DNA from: an uncultured Synechococcaceae cyanobacterium
GTDB lineage: Bacteria > Cyanobacteriota > Cyanobacteriia > PCC-6307 > Cyanobiaceae
NCBI GenBank assembly: GCA_903907855.1
Contig: CAIVPT010000078.1
Coordinates: 1 to 50,836, forward strand
Length of the DNA: 50,836 nucleotides
Direction: 5' to 3'
Shown here: positions 40,995-50,195 of the stretch, one piece after another
How positions within the stretch are numbered: position 1 is the stretch's first letter
Layout: every line of letters begins with the position of its first letter
Translations under genes and position numbers: made by a program
The notes under the pieces: model-generated
The model's input: only the letters and a program-made list of their open reading frames with translations
Databases searched by the model: none
Told to the model about the DNA's origin: nothing

Positions 40995-41019
40995 GCCAAG
41001 CTCCAAGGCCCCACGGGCG

Positions 41020-41544
41020 TCAGGCTGCAGGTCTCTGGATCAGGGCTAAGCCCAGGACTTCGCCGATCAGCAAGGCGCCGCTGAGCAGGGCCAGCAGTTG
41101 ATAGGTCCAGGGCGGACTGATCCGGCCCACGGCGGCCGTGTCCACCCCGCTGGCCTGGGAGAAGCGGCTCAGGAAGTCGTCGAAGCGGGCCACCCGCTGC
41201 GGCAGCAGAAAGGAGCGGCCCCTGGTGCCCCCTGATTCACCGGCGCTGCGCACATACCAGACGCGCCCACCCTGGCTGGTGGCCACCGGAGTCAGCCCCT
41301 GGATCCTCTGCCAGGGGAGCTCCCAGCTGCGGCGGAACAGCCAGGCGCACCAGGCCGGGTAGCCCACCCGTACCCCCGATTCATCGAGTTCCACCCGCTC
41401 GCCGGTGGCGGCCACCACCAGCAGCAACCCCAGGGGCAACGCCAGCAGCAGAGGGGTCCGCAGGGGCTCGGGGGCCAGGAACGGCAACGGCAACACCAGG
41501 GCCAGGTAGAGGCCGATCAGGGTGAAGCGGATCAGGGCCGCCAT
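41020..41544 (-). CDS. hypothetical membrane protein (PH-like core)
   Basis: MAALIRFTLIGLYLALVLPLPFLAPEP...VELDESGVRVGYPAWCAWLFRRSWELPWQRIQGL...; N- and C-terminal hydrophobic segments. Confidence 0.65.
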   Translation of the reverse strand: MAALIRFTLIGLYLALVLPLPFLAPEPLRTPLLLALPLGLLLVVAATGERVELDESGVRVGYPAWCAWLFRRSWELPWQRIQGLTPVATSQGGRVWYVRSAGESGGTRGRSFLLPQRVARFDDFLSRFSQASGVDTAAVGRISPPWTYQLLALLSGALLIGEVLGLALIQRPAA

Positions 41545-41710
41545 CGGATAGACCTGTCGCTCCAGGGCTGGGGATGGGGGCACGGAAGCGCAGCGACGGG
41601 TGGAACCGCCAGGGAGCCTAGGGAATGGGATTGGGCACGCGCAGCAGTCCCGCCATCTGGCCGACGCGGGGGTGACGTACTGGTGTCTATTCCCTGGCTC
41701 AGCGCCACCC

Positions 41711-41995
41711 TCAGCGATCTTCCGGCGATCCGGGCAGGGGTTCGAGAATCTCAGACGGGCTGTAGCGCCCTCCGAACACTTCGGCCTCGCGGCCCTTCCA
41801 GAACTCCCCCAGGCGCATCAGATCGGCATGGGCCTCACGCAGCCGTTCCATGTACTCCTCGGGCGGCAGGCTGTCCTTCGCCTCCTTGAGCTTGGCGAGC
41901 CGCAGCAGCTGCCACATCCAGGGTTTGCCCAGTTCGCCGCGCGCTTCGAGGTAGCGGGCCAGGTCGGCGGAGCTGGGCAGGGGGGCGGCGGACAT
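41711..41995 (-). CDS. conserved hypothetical protein
   Basis: 94 aa MSAAPLPSSADLARYLEARGELGKPWMWQLLRLAKLKEAKDSLPPEEYMERLREAHADLMRLGEFWKGREAEVFGGRYSPSEIL. Confidence 0.65.
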   Translation of the reverse strand: MSAAPLPSSADLARYLEARGELGKPWMWQLLRLAKLKEAKDSLPPEEYMERLREAHADLMRLGEFWKGREAEVFGGRYSPSEILEPLPGSPEDR

Positions 41996-42114
41996 CGTTG
42001 CGGGCCATGGGGGTGTGGGGGGGGAATCAGCCTATGGACTGCGGTCATCCATTGGTGGTCTGTGCCACGACGGCAAGCCGTAGGGGGCAGCACCTCCGTT
42101 GGGGGCGGCAGCGC

Positions 42115-43089
42115 TCAGTAGAGATCTGGCCGGCGATCGAGCAGGTAACGGGTTCCGGCCGGGTGGGTCGGCCCGTATTCGCCAGGGAGACAATCGGCCA
42201 GCAGCAGGGTGGGCTCCGCCGTGGCCGCCACCAGCAGATCGCCGTGGGGCCCCACGATCACGCTGTTGCCCAGGTAGGCCGCCATCACCCGACCCGCCAC
42301 CCGCTCCTGGCCGCAGCGGTTGGCGTAGGCGATGAAGCAGTCGTTTTCAAAGGCGTGGGCCGGCAGCAGGGTGCGGGAGACGTCGGGGTAGGGCCGCTCG
42401 GTCCGTTGCCCGTCGCTGAGCACCGCCCAGGCGTCGGCAGCCGTGGGGATCAGCACCAGCCGCGCCCCCTCGAGGGCCAGCCGGCGGGTGAGCTCGGGGA
42501 ACTCCGCCTCGTAGCAGTTGAGCAGTCCCAGCGGCAGGCCGTTCACCGTCTGCACCGTGAGTGCCGGGCCCTCCTCCGGGTGCTCGTAGCCCGGGCTCCA
42601 GCAGCGCCGCTCGTCCGGTCCCCAGAGGTGGGTCTTGCGGTAGCTGCGCAGCAGCTGCCCCTGGCCATCGAACAGGGCGATCGCGTCGTAGAAGCGCTCC
42701 CGGCCGGCCACCATCGCCCGCTCCGGATAGGGGCAGGCGATCGCCAGCCCGTGGCGATGGGCCGCCGCCGCCACCCGCTGCAGGGAGGGGCCGTCCATGG
42801 GTTCGGCCAGCTGTTGCGCCAACTCAGGCGTAACGATGTAGCCGCTGAGGTACAGCTCCGGAAAGGCCAGCAGCTGGGCGCCATGGCTGGCCGCCAGGGC
42901 CGCCACCTGCTCCAGGCGGCTCAGGTTCTGGTCGCGGGCCTCGGCGCTGCCGGCATCGCCGTTCCCCTGCCAGAGGGCCAGCCGGATCCCCTCCCCGGCC
43001 GCCGGTGGGGTGGGCCGCAGGCAGGCCCGCAGCCGGTGGGCGGGCGCGTCACGCTTTGGATCGGTCGGCGCGGCCATCGGCGCGGGCAA
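42115..43089 (-). CDS. carbon-nitrogen hydrolase (nitrilase superfamily)
   Basis: Glu-Lys-Cys triad contexts: LAFPELYLSGY, RSYRKTHLWGPDE, GLLNCYEAEFPELTR. Start uncertain. Confidence 0.9.
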   Translation of the reverse strand: MPAPMAAPTDPKRDAPAHRLRACLRPTPPAAGEGIRLALWQGNGDAGSAEARDQNLSRLEQVAALAASHGAQLLAFPELYLSGYIVTPELAQQLAEPMDGPSLQRVAAAAHRHGLAIACPYPERAMVAGRERFYDAIALFDGQGQLLRSYRKTHLWGPDERRCWSPGYEHPEEGPALTVQTVNGLPLGLLNCYEAEFPELTRRLALEGARLVLIPTAADAWAVLSDGQRTERPYPDVSRTLLPAHAFENDCFIAYANRCGQERVAGRVMAAYLGNSVIVGPHGDLLVAATAEPTLLLADCLPGEYGPTHPAGTRYLLDRRPDLY

Positions 43090-43106
43090 GGGGGTGCGGA
43101 TCGATC

Positions 43107-44495
43107 ATGGATCCATCCGCCTGCGGGTTTGCCATGGGCGCTCGCCCCCCTGCCCCCTCCAACGCTGCCCACCTGCCCGACGGGCTGCCAGGGGATCGCT
43201 TCGCCGACGGCGGCCTGCGGGGTGATGTGGTCTACGAGCTGATCCACGCCCACCTGATGTTGGACGGCAACGCCCGGCTCAACCTCGCCACCTTCGTGGG
43301 CACCTGGATGGAGCCCGAGGCCCGCCGCCTGCTGGAGGAGTGCGCCGATAAGAACATCATCGACAAGGACGAATATCCCCAGACCACCGACATCGAACAG
43401 CGCTGTCTGCGCATGCTTGCCGATCTCTGGCACGCCCCTGATCCGGCCGATGCGGTCGGCACTTCCACCACCGGCTCCAGCGAGGGGTGCCTGCTCGCGG
43501 GGTTGGTGTTGCGCTGGCACTGGCGGCAGCGGTGCGGGCGATTGGGCGGCGGCACCGGCCGGCCGAACCTGGTGATGGGCGCCAACCGCCAGGTGTGCTG
43601 GGACAAGTTCTGCACCTACTTCGACGTGGAGCCCCGCCGGGTGCCGCTGCGACCCGACTGCCTGCATCTCGATGCCGCCGCCGCCGCCGCCGCCTGCGAT
43701 GCCGGCACGATCGGCGTGGTGGCGGTGCTGGGCAGTGTGGTGGACGGCAGCTATGAGCCGGTGGCGGCGATCGCCAGCGCCCTCGAGGAGCTGGAGCAGC
43801 GCACGGGCTGGGAGGTGCCGATCCATGTGGATGCGGCGTCGGGTGGCTTCGTGGCGCCGTTCCTGACGCCCGATCTGCTGTGGGATTTCCGCCTGCCGCG
43901 GGTGTGGTCGATCAACGCCAGCGGCCATAAGTACGGCGGCGTGCTGCCGGGGGTGGGCTGGGTGCTCTGGCGCCGGGACGCCCTGCTGCCCGCGGAGCTG
44001 CGCTTCGATGTGAATTATCTCGGTGGTGTCACCCCCACGATCGGCCTGAATTTCTCCCGCCCCGGCGCGCCGGTGGTGGCGCAGTACTTCCATTTCCTGC
44101 ACCTCGGCCGCCGTGGCTATCGCCACCGCATGCAGGCCCTGGAAGCGATCGCCTGCCACCTGGCGGACGGCATCGCCGCCCTCCGCCCGCTGCGGCTGGT
44201 GAGCCATCCCCTCGGCCAGTTGCCGGTGTTCTGCGTGGAGCTGGCGGAGCCCCCGGGCCACTGGAGCGTGTTCCACCTCTCCGACAAGCTGCGCGAGCGC
44301 GGCTGGCTGGTGCCCGCCTACACCCTGCCGCCGGATCAGGAGCAGCGGGCGGTGCTGCGCTTCGTGGTGCGCGCCGGTTTCACCCGCCCCCTGGCGGATG
44401 AACTGCTCGAGGACCTGCGTCGCGACGTGGCCTGGTTCGAGGCCCTCACCACTCCCATGCCGGAGCCGATGACCCGCACCGTCTTCCGCCACTGA
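43107..44495 (+). CDS. gadB: glutamate decarboxylase family (PLP-dependent)
   Basis: 462 aa; MLDGNARLNLATFVGTWMEPEARRLL, GTSTTGSSEGCLLAGLVLRW, IHVDAASGGFVAPF, WSINASGHKYGGVLPGVGWVLWR. Confidence 0.93.
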   Translation: MDPSACGFAMGARPPAPSNAAHLPDGLPGDRFADGGLRGDVVYELIHAHLMLDGNARLNLATFVGTWMEPEARRLLEECADKNIIDKDEYPQTTDIEQRCLRMLADLWHAPDPADAVGTSTTGSSEGCLLAGLVLRWHWRQRCGRLGGGTGRPNLVMGANRQVCWDKFCTYFDVEPRRVPLRPDCLHLDAAAAAAACDAGTIGVVAVLGSVVDGSYEPVAAIASALEELEQRTGWEVPIHVDAASGGFVAPFLTPDLLWDFRLPRVWSINASGHKYGGVLPGVGWVLWRRDALLPAELRFDVNYLGGVTPTIGLNFSRPGAPVVAQYFHFLHLGRRGYRHRMQALEAIACHLADGIAALRPLRLVSHPLGQLPVFCVELAEPPGHWSVFHLSDKLRERGWLVPAYTLPPDQEQRAVLRFVVRAGFTRPLADELLEDLRRDVAWFEALTTPMPEPMTRTVFRH

Positions 44496-44510
44496 GGGTG
44501 GAGCGGGGGT

Positions 44511-46100
44511 TCAGGCGGGCAGGCGCCAGGGGTTGAGGCCCAGGTCGGCACCGATGCGGTGGGCGCAGGCGAAACCGCTGAAGGCCACGGCATTGAGCCC
44601 CTGGCCCGGGAAACAGGAATCGCCCACGCAGTACAGGCCCGGCAGGCCGGTGCGGTTGAAGGGCATCGGCAACAGACCGGGCAGGGTGCGGGCGGGGATC
44701 GGGCCGTAGGTGCCGGCGAAGCGCCCCAGAAAGCGGCGGTGGCTGCGGGGGGTGCCCACTTCGCGATGCTGGATCGCCCCCGCCAACCCCGGCAGGATCG
44801 CCTCCAGGCGGGCGATCAACCGATCGGCATCGGCCTCCTTCTTGGCCCGGTAGTCGGCGGGGCCCAGCCCCTGCCAGGTCTCCATCGAGGAGGGGGTGAA
44901 GGTGTGAACGATGTGGTGGCCCGCCGGGGCCAGGGAGGGATCCAGCAGGGTGGGCATCGACACGAAGATCGTGCCCTGTTCGGCCTCCAGCTCCTCCCAG
45001 CGCTCCAACAGCAGGTGGTGCACATGGGTGCCCGTCGGGATCACCTCGGCGCTTACCCCCAGGTGGAGGGAGAGGAACGAGGGGGAGGGGCGGTAGCGGC
45101 GGCGCCAGGGGGTTTCGCCGGACGGGGTATCAGCGGCGTCCACCAGGGGGTGGGCGGGGGAGCCCTCGCCGCCGAAGGTGTCCCAGCGAGTGGCGTTGCT
45201 CACCACCCGCCGGGCCCGCAGCTCCTCGCCACTGGCCAGCCGCACGCCCACCGCCTGGCCGTTGTCGAGCAACACCTTCGTCACGCGGGCCCGGTAGCGG
45301 ATGGCGCCGCCGTGGTGCTCCAGCCCCGCCACCAACCGCTCGGCGATCACGCCCACCCCGCCCTGGGGATAGTTGATGCCGCCGGCGTGGCGATCGGAGA
45401 AGACCATGCCGGCATTGATCATCGGCGTGCGATCGGCGGGCATCACCGACCAGCAGAAGCACTCCATGTCGATGAAGCGCAGGAGCTGGGGATCGCGGAT
45501 GTGGCGGCGCGCCACGGCGCCCACGTTGAAGGGCAGCCAACGGGCCAGGCCGAGGCAGGCCAGTGGCGCGCGGAAGAACACCTTGGCCAGATAGGCGGGA
45601 TCCTCGAGCGACAGCAGCGGCATTGCGTCGAGGCAGCGGAAGACGCTCCAGCAGGTGTCGTAAAAGCGGCGGATGCCAACGCGCTCGTGGGGGAAGCGGT
45701 CGCCCAGGTCGGCGAGGAAGCGTTCGTAGTCGCGGTCCACCGCGACGGTGAGATCACCGGGGAGGTGGTACTGGAGCTGGGCGGGGTCGGGCAAGGTGAC
45801 GATGCGCTCGCCCACATCGGCCAGGGCGCGGGTGAGCAGGTTGGTGTGCCCCTTCTCCCCGAAGCCGAAGATCATCGAGGCGCCCACATCGAAGGTGTAG
45901 CCCCCGCGCCGGAAGCTGCCGCCGCTGCCGCCGGGGATCAGGTAGCGCTCCAGCACCAGCACCTTCGCGCCCTTGGCCGCCAGCTGGCTGGCGGTCACCA
46001 GGCCACCGATGCCGGAGCCGATCACGATCACGTCCCAGGTGGGTTCGCTGCTGCCGGGGCCCGGGCTGGGGGCGGTGGCGAGGGGGGAGGGGGCGGGCAC
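44511..46100 (-). CDS. crtH: carotenoid isomerase (CrtISO)
   Basis: 529 aa; WDVIVIGSGIGGLVTASQLAAKGAKVLVLERYLIPGGSGGSFRRGGYTFDVGASMIFGFG...FIDMECFCWSVMPADRTPMINAGMVFSDRH. Confidence 0.94.
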   Translation of the reverse strand: MPAPSPLATAPSPGPGSSEPTWDVIVIGSGIGGLVTASQLAAKGAKVLVLERYLIPGGSGGSFRRGGYTFDVGASMIFGFGEKGHTNLLTRALADVGERIVTLPDPAQLQYHLPGDLTVAVDRDYERFLADLGDRFPHERVGIRRFYDTCWSVFRCLDAMPLLSLEDPAYLAKVFFRAPLACLGLARWLPFNVGAVARRHIRDPQLLRFIDMECFCWSVMPADRTPMINAGMVFSDRHAGGINYPQGGVGVIAERLVAGLEHHGGAIRYRARVTKVLLDNGQAVGVRLASGEELRARRVVSNATRWDTFGGEGSPAHPLVDAADTPSGETPWRRRYRPSPSFLSLHLGVSAEVIPTGTHVHHLLLERWEELEAEQGTIFVSMPTLLDPSLAPAGHHIVHTFTPSSMETWQGLGPADYRAKKEADADRLIARLEAILPGLAGAIQHREVGTPRSHRRFLGRFAGTYGPIPARTLPGLLPMPFNRTGLPGLYCVGDSCFPGQGLNAVAFSGFACAHRIGADLGLNPWRLPA

Positions 46101-46196
46101 CGTGGGGGTGGGCAGGCTGGGGCGACCCTAGGTGGCGAGGCGATGCCCGGCGGGGGCGTGGCCGGCCATGCTGGAAGGCTGCGCGCATCAGCCGCC

Positions 46197-46442
46197 ATGA
46201 CCCCGTCGTCTTCCTCTGATGGTCCGGTTTTCTCCAGCGCCGGGCTGGATCCCGATCTGCAGCAGCGCCTGCAGGAGGCCGCTGCCCGCGAGGCAGTGAG
46301 CCTGGGCAGCCTGTGCGAGCGCTGGCTGCTGGAGGCGTTGCTGCGCCATGAGCAGGCCCATGGCCTCGAGCCGTCAGGACGTTGTTCGGTGCGCACCGGC
46401 CAGTGCACCAGTGGTCCGCTGCCGTTGCCCCTACAGCAGTAG
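46197..46442 (+). CDS. small hypothetical protein
   Basis: 81 aa MTPSSSSDGPVFSSAGLDPDLQQRLQEAAAREAVSLGSLCERWLLEALLRHEQAHGLEPSG; RHH-like helical pattern. Confidence 0.5.
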   Translation: MTPSSSSDGPVFSSAGLDPDLQQRLQEAAAREAVSLGSLCERWLLEALLRHEQAHGLEPSGRCSVRTGQCTSGPLPLPLQQ

Positions 46443-46448
46443 GCCCCC

Positions 46449-47324
46449 TCAGGCGACCGGCGCCACCGGCTCCGGCCGGGTGTCTCCGGCGCTGAGGCTT
46501 TCGATCGGGATGGGGGGAGCCGCCACCCTTTCGCTGATCACCCGGAACAGATCAAGACGGTGCGCTCCGAAGGTGCGCAGGAAGGGCACATCGCCGGCGT
46601 CGCGGCCACGGCCGATCAGCACCCGGCCGCTGCAGGGCACGTTGTTGTGGGCATCGAAGACGTACCAGCGGTCCTCCAGCCAGGCCTCGAACCAGGCGGT
46701 GAAATCGATGCCGTCTTCCCCGGGCCGCGGCGCGTCCTCGCCCAGGTAGCCGCTGCAGTAACGAGCTGGGATGTTGAGGGCGCGGCAGAGGGTGATCGCC
46801 AGATGGGCGAAGTCGCGACAGACTCCCCGGCCGTCCCGCAGGCTGTCGACAGCGCTGCGCTCGGGCGAGGCGGCCGTTGGGTCGTAGGTGAGGTGGCGGT
46901 GCACCCAGTCGCAGATGGCCTGCACCTGGCCCCAGCCTGGGGGGAGGGCGCCGAACTGCTGCCAGGCCCAGCTCTGCAGGCTGTCGCTGTCGCAGTAGCG
47001 GCTGGCGTTGAGGTAGCGGTAGCTCTCGATCGGCAGGGCGGCAACGGAGCAGGCGCGGGCCAGGGGCACCACCGGATCTGCGGCGCCGTGGTCGCGCAGC
47101 AGGGCCTCGTAGCGCAGGGTGGTGGTGCCGGCGGCCGCCTGGAAACGGCACCAGCGATTGCCATCCCGGTCCACCAGCACCTCGGTGGCCCGATCCGGGC
47201 TGAGCCGCAGCCGCTCCGGAGCGCTCAGGTCGTCACGCCGGCTGCTGTGGGGATGCACCAGCACCAGCGCCGGCGTGAGCACCGGGCAGCAAAGGGTGAG
47301 CTCGCAGCCGAGCCGGATCTGCAT
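46449..47324 (-). CDS. transglutaminase-like cysteine protease domain protein
   Basis: 291 aa; ICDWVHRHLTYDPTAAS...DSLRDGRGVCRDFAHLAITLCRALNIPARYCSGYLGED...DFTAWFEAWLEDRWYVFDAHNN (Cys-His-Asp). Confidence 0.92.
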   Translation of the reverse strand: MQIRLGCELTLCCPVLTPALVLVHPHSSRRDDLSAPERLRLSPDRATEVLVDRDGNRWCRFQAAAGTTTLRYEALLRDHGAADPVVPLARACSVAALPIESYRYLNASRYCDSDSLQSWAWQQFGALPPGWGQVQAICDWVHRHLTYDPTAASPERSAVDSLRDGRGVCRDFAHLAITLCRALNIPARYCSGYLGEDAPRPGEDGIDFTAWFEAWLEDRWYVFDAHNNVPCSGRVLIGRGRDAGDVPFLRTFGAHRLDLFRVISERVAAPPIPIESLSAGDTRPEPVAPVA

Positions 47325-47434
47325 GGGAGGAGGGAAGAGGGGGGAAGGGTGGGGGGTGGGGGCACCAGCGGTACCAGGCAGCTCCGGCTGGCCTGGGCTC
47401 CTGCGCTTTTCCTAACGGGCCGCCCCGCCGGGGA

Positions 47435-48880
47435 TCAGGCGCCGGCCGGGACCGCCAGGGCTGCGGTCGGGTCGCTCGCCGTTGGCGGCTGGGCTGGATC
47501 GCTCGGGGGCGCCGCCGAAGGCGGCAGCGGTCCGTGGAACGGGGCCAGATCCGCCAGGGCGCGGTCGCGATAGGCGCCGTAGCGGCGGCGTTTGTCGCGA
47601 ATCCGCTCGGGCAGATCGGGCAGCAGGCCGAAGTTGGGGGGCATCGGCTGGAAGCGCTCGCTCGGGGCTTCGGCAATGAAGTGGGTGAGCGCCCCCACCA
47701 TTGTGGTGGGCGGCAGGCTGAGGGGGGGGAGCCCCCGGGCGAGCCGGGCGGCGTTGGTGCCTGCCAACCAGCCGCCCGCCACCGCTGCGGCGTAACCCTC
47801 GGTGCCTGTGATCTGCCCAGCCGCCAGCAGGGTGGGGCGACGGCGGAACTGCAGGGTGGCATCGAGCAGCTGGGGGGATTCGAGGAAGGTGTTGCGATGC
47901 ATCACGCCAAAGCGCACGAATTCGGCGTTCGCCAGACCCGGGATCATCCGCAGCACCCGTGTCTGCTCGCCCCAGCGGAGGTTGGTCTGGAAGCCCACCA
48001 GGTTCCAGAGGCGGCCATCGCGATCTTCCTGGCGCAGCTGCACCACCGCGTAGGCACGACGGGCGCGGCGCACGTCCCGGTCGTTCACATCCCCCCAGCG
48101 GGGATCCCATAGGCCGATGGGCTTCAGGGGGCCGTAGCGCATGGTGTCTTCCCCGCGCCGGGCAAGCTCCTCGATCGGCAGACAGCCTTCGAAGAAGCAG
48201 GCGCTCTCCTGCTCGAAGTCCTTGAGCTCTGCCTGTTCCGCCGTCAGCAGGGCCTCGCGGAACCCGAGGTATTGCTCCCGGTCCATCGGGCAGTTGATGT
48301 AGTCGGCGTCGCCCTTGTCGTAGCGGCTGGCCCGGAAGGCCAGATCCATATCGATCGACTCCCCCGCCACGATTGGGCTGGCGGCATCAAAGAAGTGGCA
48401 GTCGTCCCGGCCGGTGAATGCGCGCAGATCCTCGGCGAGGGGTTCACTGGTGAGCGGGCCTGTGGCCAGCACGGCGATCTGATCGGCCGAGGGAAGGGTG
48501 GCTTGCTCGCGCCGTTCCACCGTCACCCGCGGATGGGACTCCAGGGCGGCCGTGAGGGCGGCGCTGTAGCGGCCCCGATCCACCGCAAGGGCCCCGCCGG
48601 CGGGAACCGCATGGCGGTCGGCGGTGTCGATGACCAGGGAGCCCAGCCGCCGCAGCTCTTCCTGAAGCAGACCCGCCGCTCGGTCACTGCTGAGGGAACC
48701 GAAGCTGTTGCTGCACACCAGTTCGGCGAATTCGGCGCTGTGGTGGGCAGGGGAGCGGCGCAAGGGCCGCATCTCCACCAGACGTACCAACAAGCCGGCT
48801 TTGGCAATTTGCCAGGCCGCTTCGGTGCCGGCTAAGCCCGCTCCGATCACCAGGATCTCGGGATCGCTGCCGTTCACCAA
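47435..48880 (-). CDS. trmFO: tRNA (uracil-5-)-methyltransferase TrmFO
   Basis: 481 aa; [54 protein letters not shown]...[20 protein letters not shown]. Confidence 0.96.
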   Translation of the reverse strand: MVNGSDPEILVIGAGLAGTEAAWQIAKAGLLVRLVEMRPLRRSPAHHSAEFAELVCSNSFGSLSSDRAAGLLQEELRRLGSLVIDTADRHAVPAGGALAVDRGRYSAALTAALESHPRVTVERREQATLPSADQIAVLATGPLTSEPLAEDLRAFTGRDDCHFFDAASPIVAGESIDMDLAFRASRYDKGDADYINCPMDREQYLGFREALLTAEQAELKDFEQESACFFEGCLPIEELARRGEDTMRYGPLKPIGLWDPRWGDVNDRDVRRARRAYAVVQLRQEDRDGRLWNLVGFQTNLRWGEQTRVLRMIPGLANAEFVRFGVMHRNTFLESPQLLDATLQFRRRPTLLAAGQITGTEGYAAAVAGGWLAGTNAARLARGLPPLSLPPTTMVGALTHFIAEAPSERFQPMPPNFGLLPDLPERIRDKRRRYGAYRDRALADLAPFHGPLPPSAAPPSDPAQPPTASDPTAALAVPAGA

Positions 48881-48940
48881 AGCCGGTGCTGAGGAAAGCT
48901 CAGGCTACGGGGGCGATGGCCGGGGCGGCGCGCCGGGGGA

Positions 48941-49063
48941 TCAGGCGCGGGCGCGCTTCAACATCAGCTGCAGCTGGCCCACGGCGGCACGGCCGATATG
49001 GAACACGGCCCAGGACGCCGCCAGCACGATCGGAGCAGCGACGAGCACGACCCGGAGATCCAT
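48941..49063 (-). CDS. psbY: photosystem II protein PsbY
   Basis: 40 aa MDLRVVLVAAPIVLAASWAVFHIGRAAVGQLQLMLKRARA; matches the short single-TM PsbY pattern. Confidence 0.88.
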   Translation of the reverse strand: MDLRVVLVAAPIVLAASWAVFHIGRAAVGQLQLMLKRARA

Positions 49064-49230
49064 GGCGGCGAGCAAGAAAGGGTGAACAGATCTTACGGAC
49101 CTATCGCTCCCAACCGCTCCGATCCAATCCCCACCGTGGGATTTCGACGCAATCGCCCCCGCTTCCTTCGGATGTCTTCCGGCAGGCGGAGCGGGGAGAG
49201 AAGGGCGATCAGAAACCCGTGGCGAAGCGG

Positions 49231-49764
49231 TCAGAACCCCGGATCCTCGCCCCGCCCCGCATGCACCATCGCCAACTTGCGATAGCGGCGGGCGTGCTCC
49301 CGCTGGCACGCGATCGCCGACGGGCTCAGCTCCCGTTTCACCTGGGCCGGGGCCCCCATGACCAACGCCCCTGCCGGCACGTCCTTGGTGACCACGGCGC
49401 CTGCCGCCACCAACGCCCCCTCCCCCACCGTGACGCCATTGAGCACGATCGCCCCGATCCCCACCAGACAGCCGTCCTGGAGGGTGGCGCCATGGATCAC
49501 GGCCCGATGCCCAACGGTCACGTCCGCCCCGATCCGCACCGGTTGCCCCGGATCGCCATGCAGCACCGCCCCGTCCTGCACGTTGCTGCCCTCCCCGATC
49601 ACAATCCCGCACACGTCGCCACGGGCCACCGCCGTGGGCCAGAGGCTCGCTCCCGCCTCAAGCGTCACATCCCCGATCAACACAGCCGAGTCGGCCACCC
49701 AGGCCTCTGGATGCACCCGTGGTCCCGTCCAGGGGGGGGATGAATACCGTTCAGAACCTGCCAC
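49231..49764 (-). CDS. gamma carbonic anhydrase family / hexapeptide-repeat protein
   Basis: 177 aa; [86 protein letters not shown]. Confidence 0.92.
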   Translation of the reverse strand: MAGSERYSSPPWTGPRVHPEAWVADSAVLIGDVTLEAGASLWPTAVARGDVCGIVIGEGSNVQDGAVLHGDPGQPVRIGADVTVGHRAVIHGATLQDGCLVGIGAIVLNGVTVGEGALVAAGAVVTKDVPAGALVMGAPAQVKRELSPSAIACQREHARRYRKLAMVHAGRGEDPGF

Positions 49765-49881
49765 ATCTCTTGCTGCGCTGCTCCCATTCTGCGATCCCCC
49801 TCCACCGCCGATCCCCCGCTTGCCGGGTGCCCCCCCCCGGGTGATACGTTCCTCTGAGCCCTGCGGGGCTGCCCTTTGGGC

Positions 49882-49953
49882 GGGTCGCTAGCTCAGCGGT
49901 AGAGCACTCGGCTTTTAACCGATTGGTCCTGAGTTCGAATCTCAGGCGACCCA
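49882..49953 (+). tRNA. tRNA-Lys (anticodon TTT)
   Basis: gggtcgc...gcgaccc acceptor, D arm gctcagcggtagagc, anticodon loop cttttaa, T arm gagttcgaatctc, discriminator a. Confidence 0.95.
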
Positions 49954-49987
49954 TTGCTTTTCCGGCAGTACGTCTGGGCCCAAAACC

Positions 49988-50008
49988 ACCGCACTGCAAG
50001 CGGTTTCT
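49988..50008 (+). terminator. possible terminator after tRNA-Lys
   Basis: accgc-actgcaa-gcggt stem-loop followed by ttcttctt; short stem. Confidence 0.35.
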
Positions 50009-50082
50009 TCTTGCGGCCAGCGTTTTTCGCCAGGCCGTAGTGAGTCCGTGAAAGGCCAGGAAAAACCGTAATTGGGTCATTT

Positions 50083-50102
50083 CCTTGGCAGTACTGCCAA
50101 GG
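50083..50102. promoter_or_regulatory. 20-bp perfect palindrome
   Basis: CCTTGGCAGTACTGCCAAGG equals its own reverse complement. Confidence 0.7.
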
Positions 50103-50116
50103 GCGGTCTCGACGCT

Positions 50117-50136
50117 CTGTCGTCTTAACGAGACAG
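50117..50136. promoter_or_regulatory. hyphenated palindrome
   Basis: CTGTC-GTC-TTAA-CGA-GACAG: perfect 5-bp arms with symmetric TTAA centre. Confidence 0.55.
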
Positions 50137-50195
50137 TCCCATGAGTCCAGGGAGGACGTCGGAATCCTCTACTGCACCCAGGTCTCGACCCGGCC

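Noticed and set aside
41620-41697. Inverted repeat cctagggaat ... attccctgg in the gap before the 94 aa gene
   Set aside because: Imperfect and widely spaced; no supporting context as terminator or operator.
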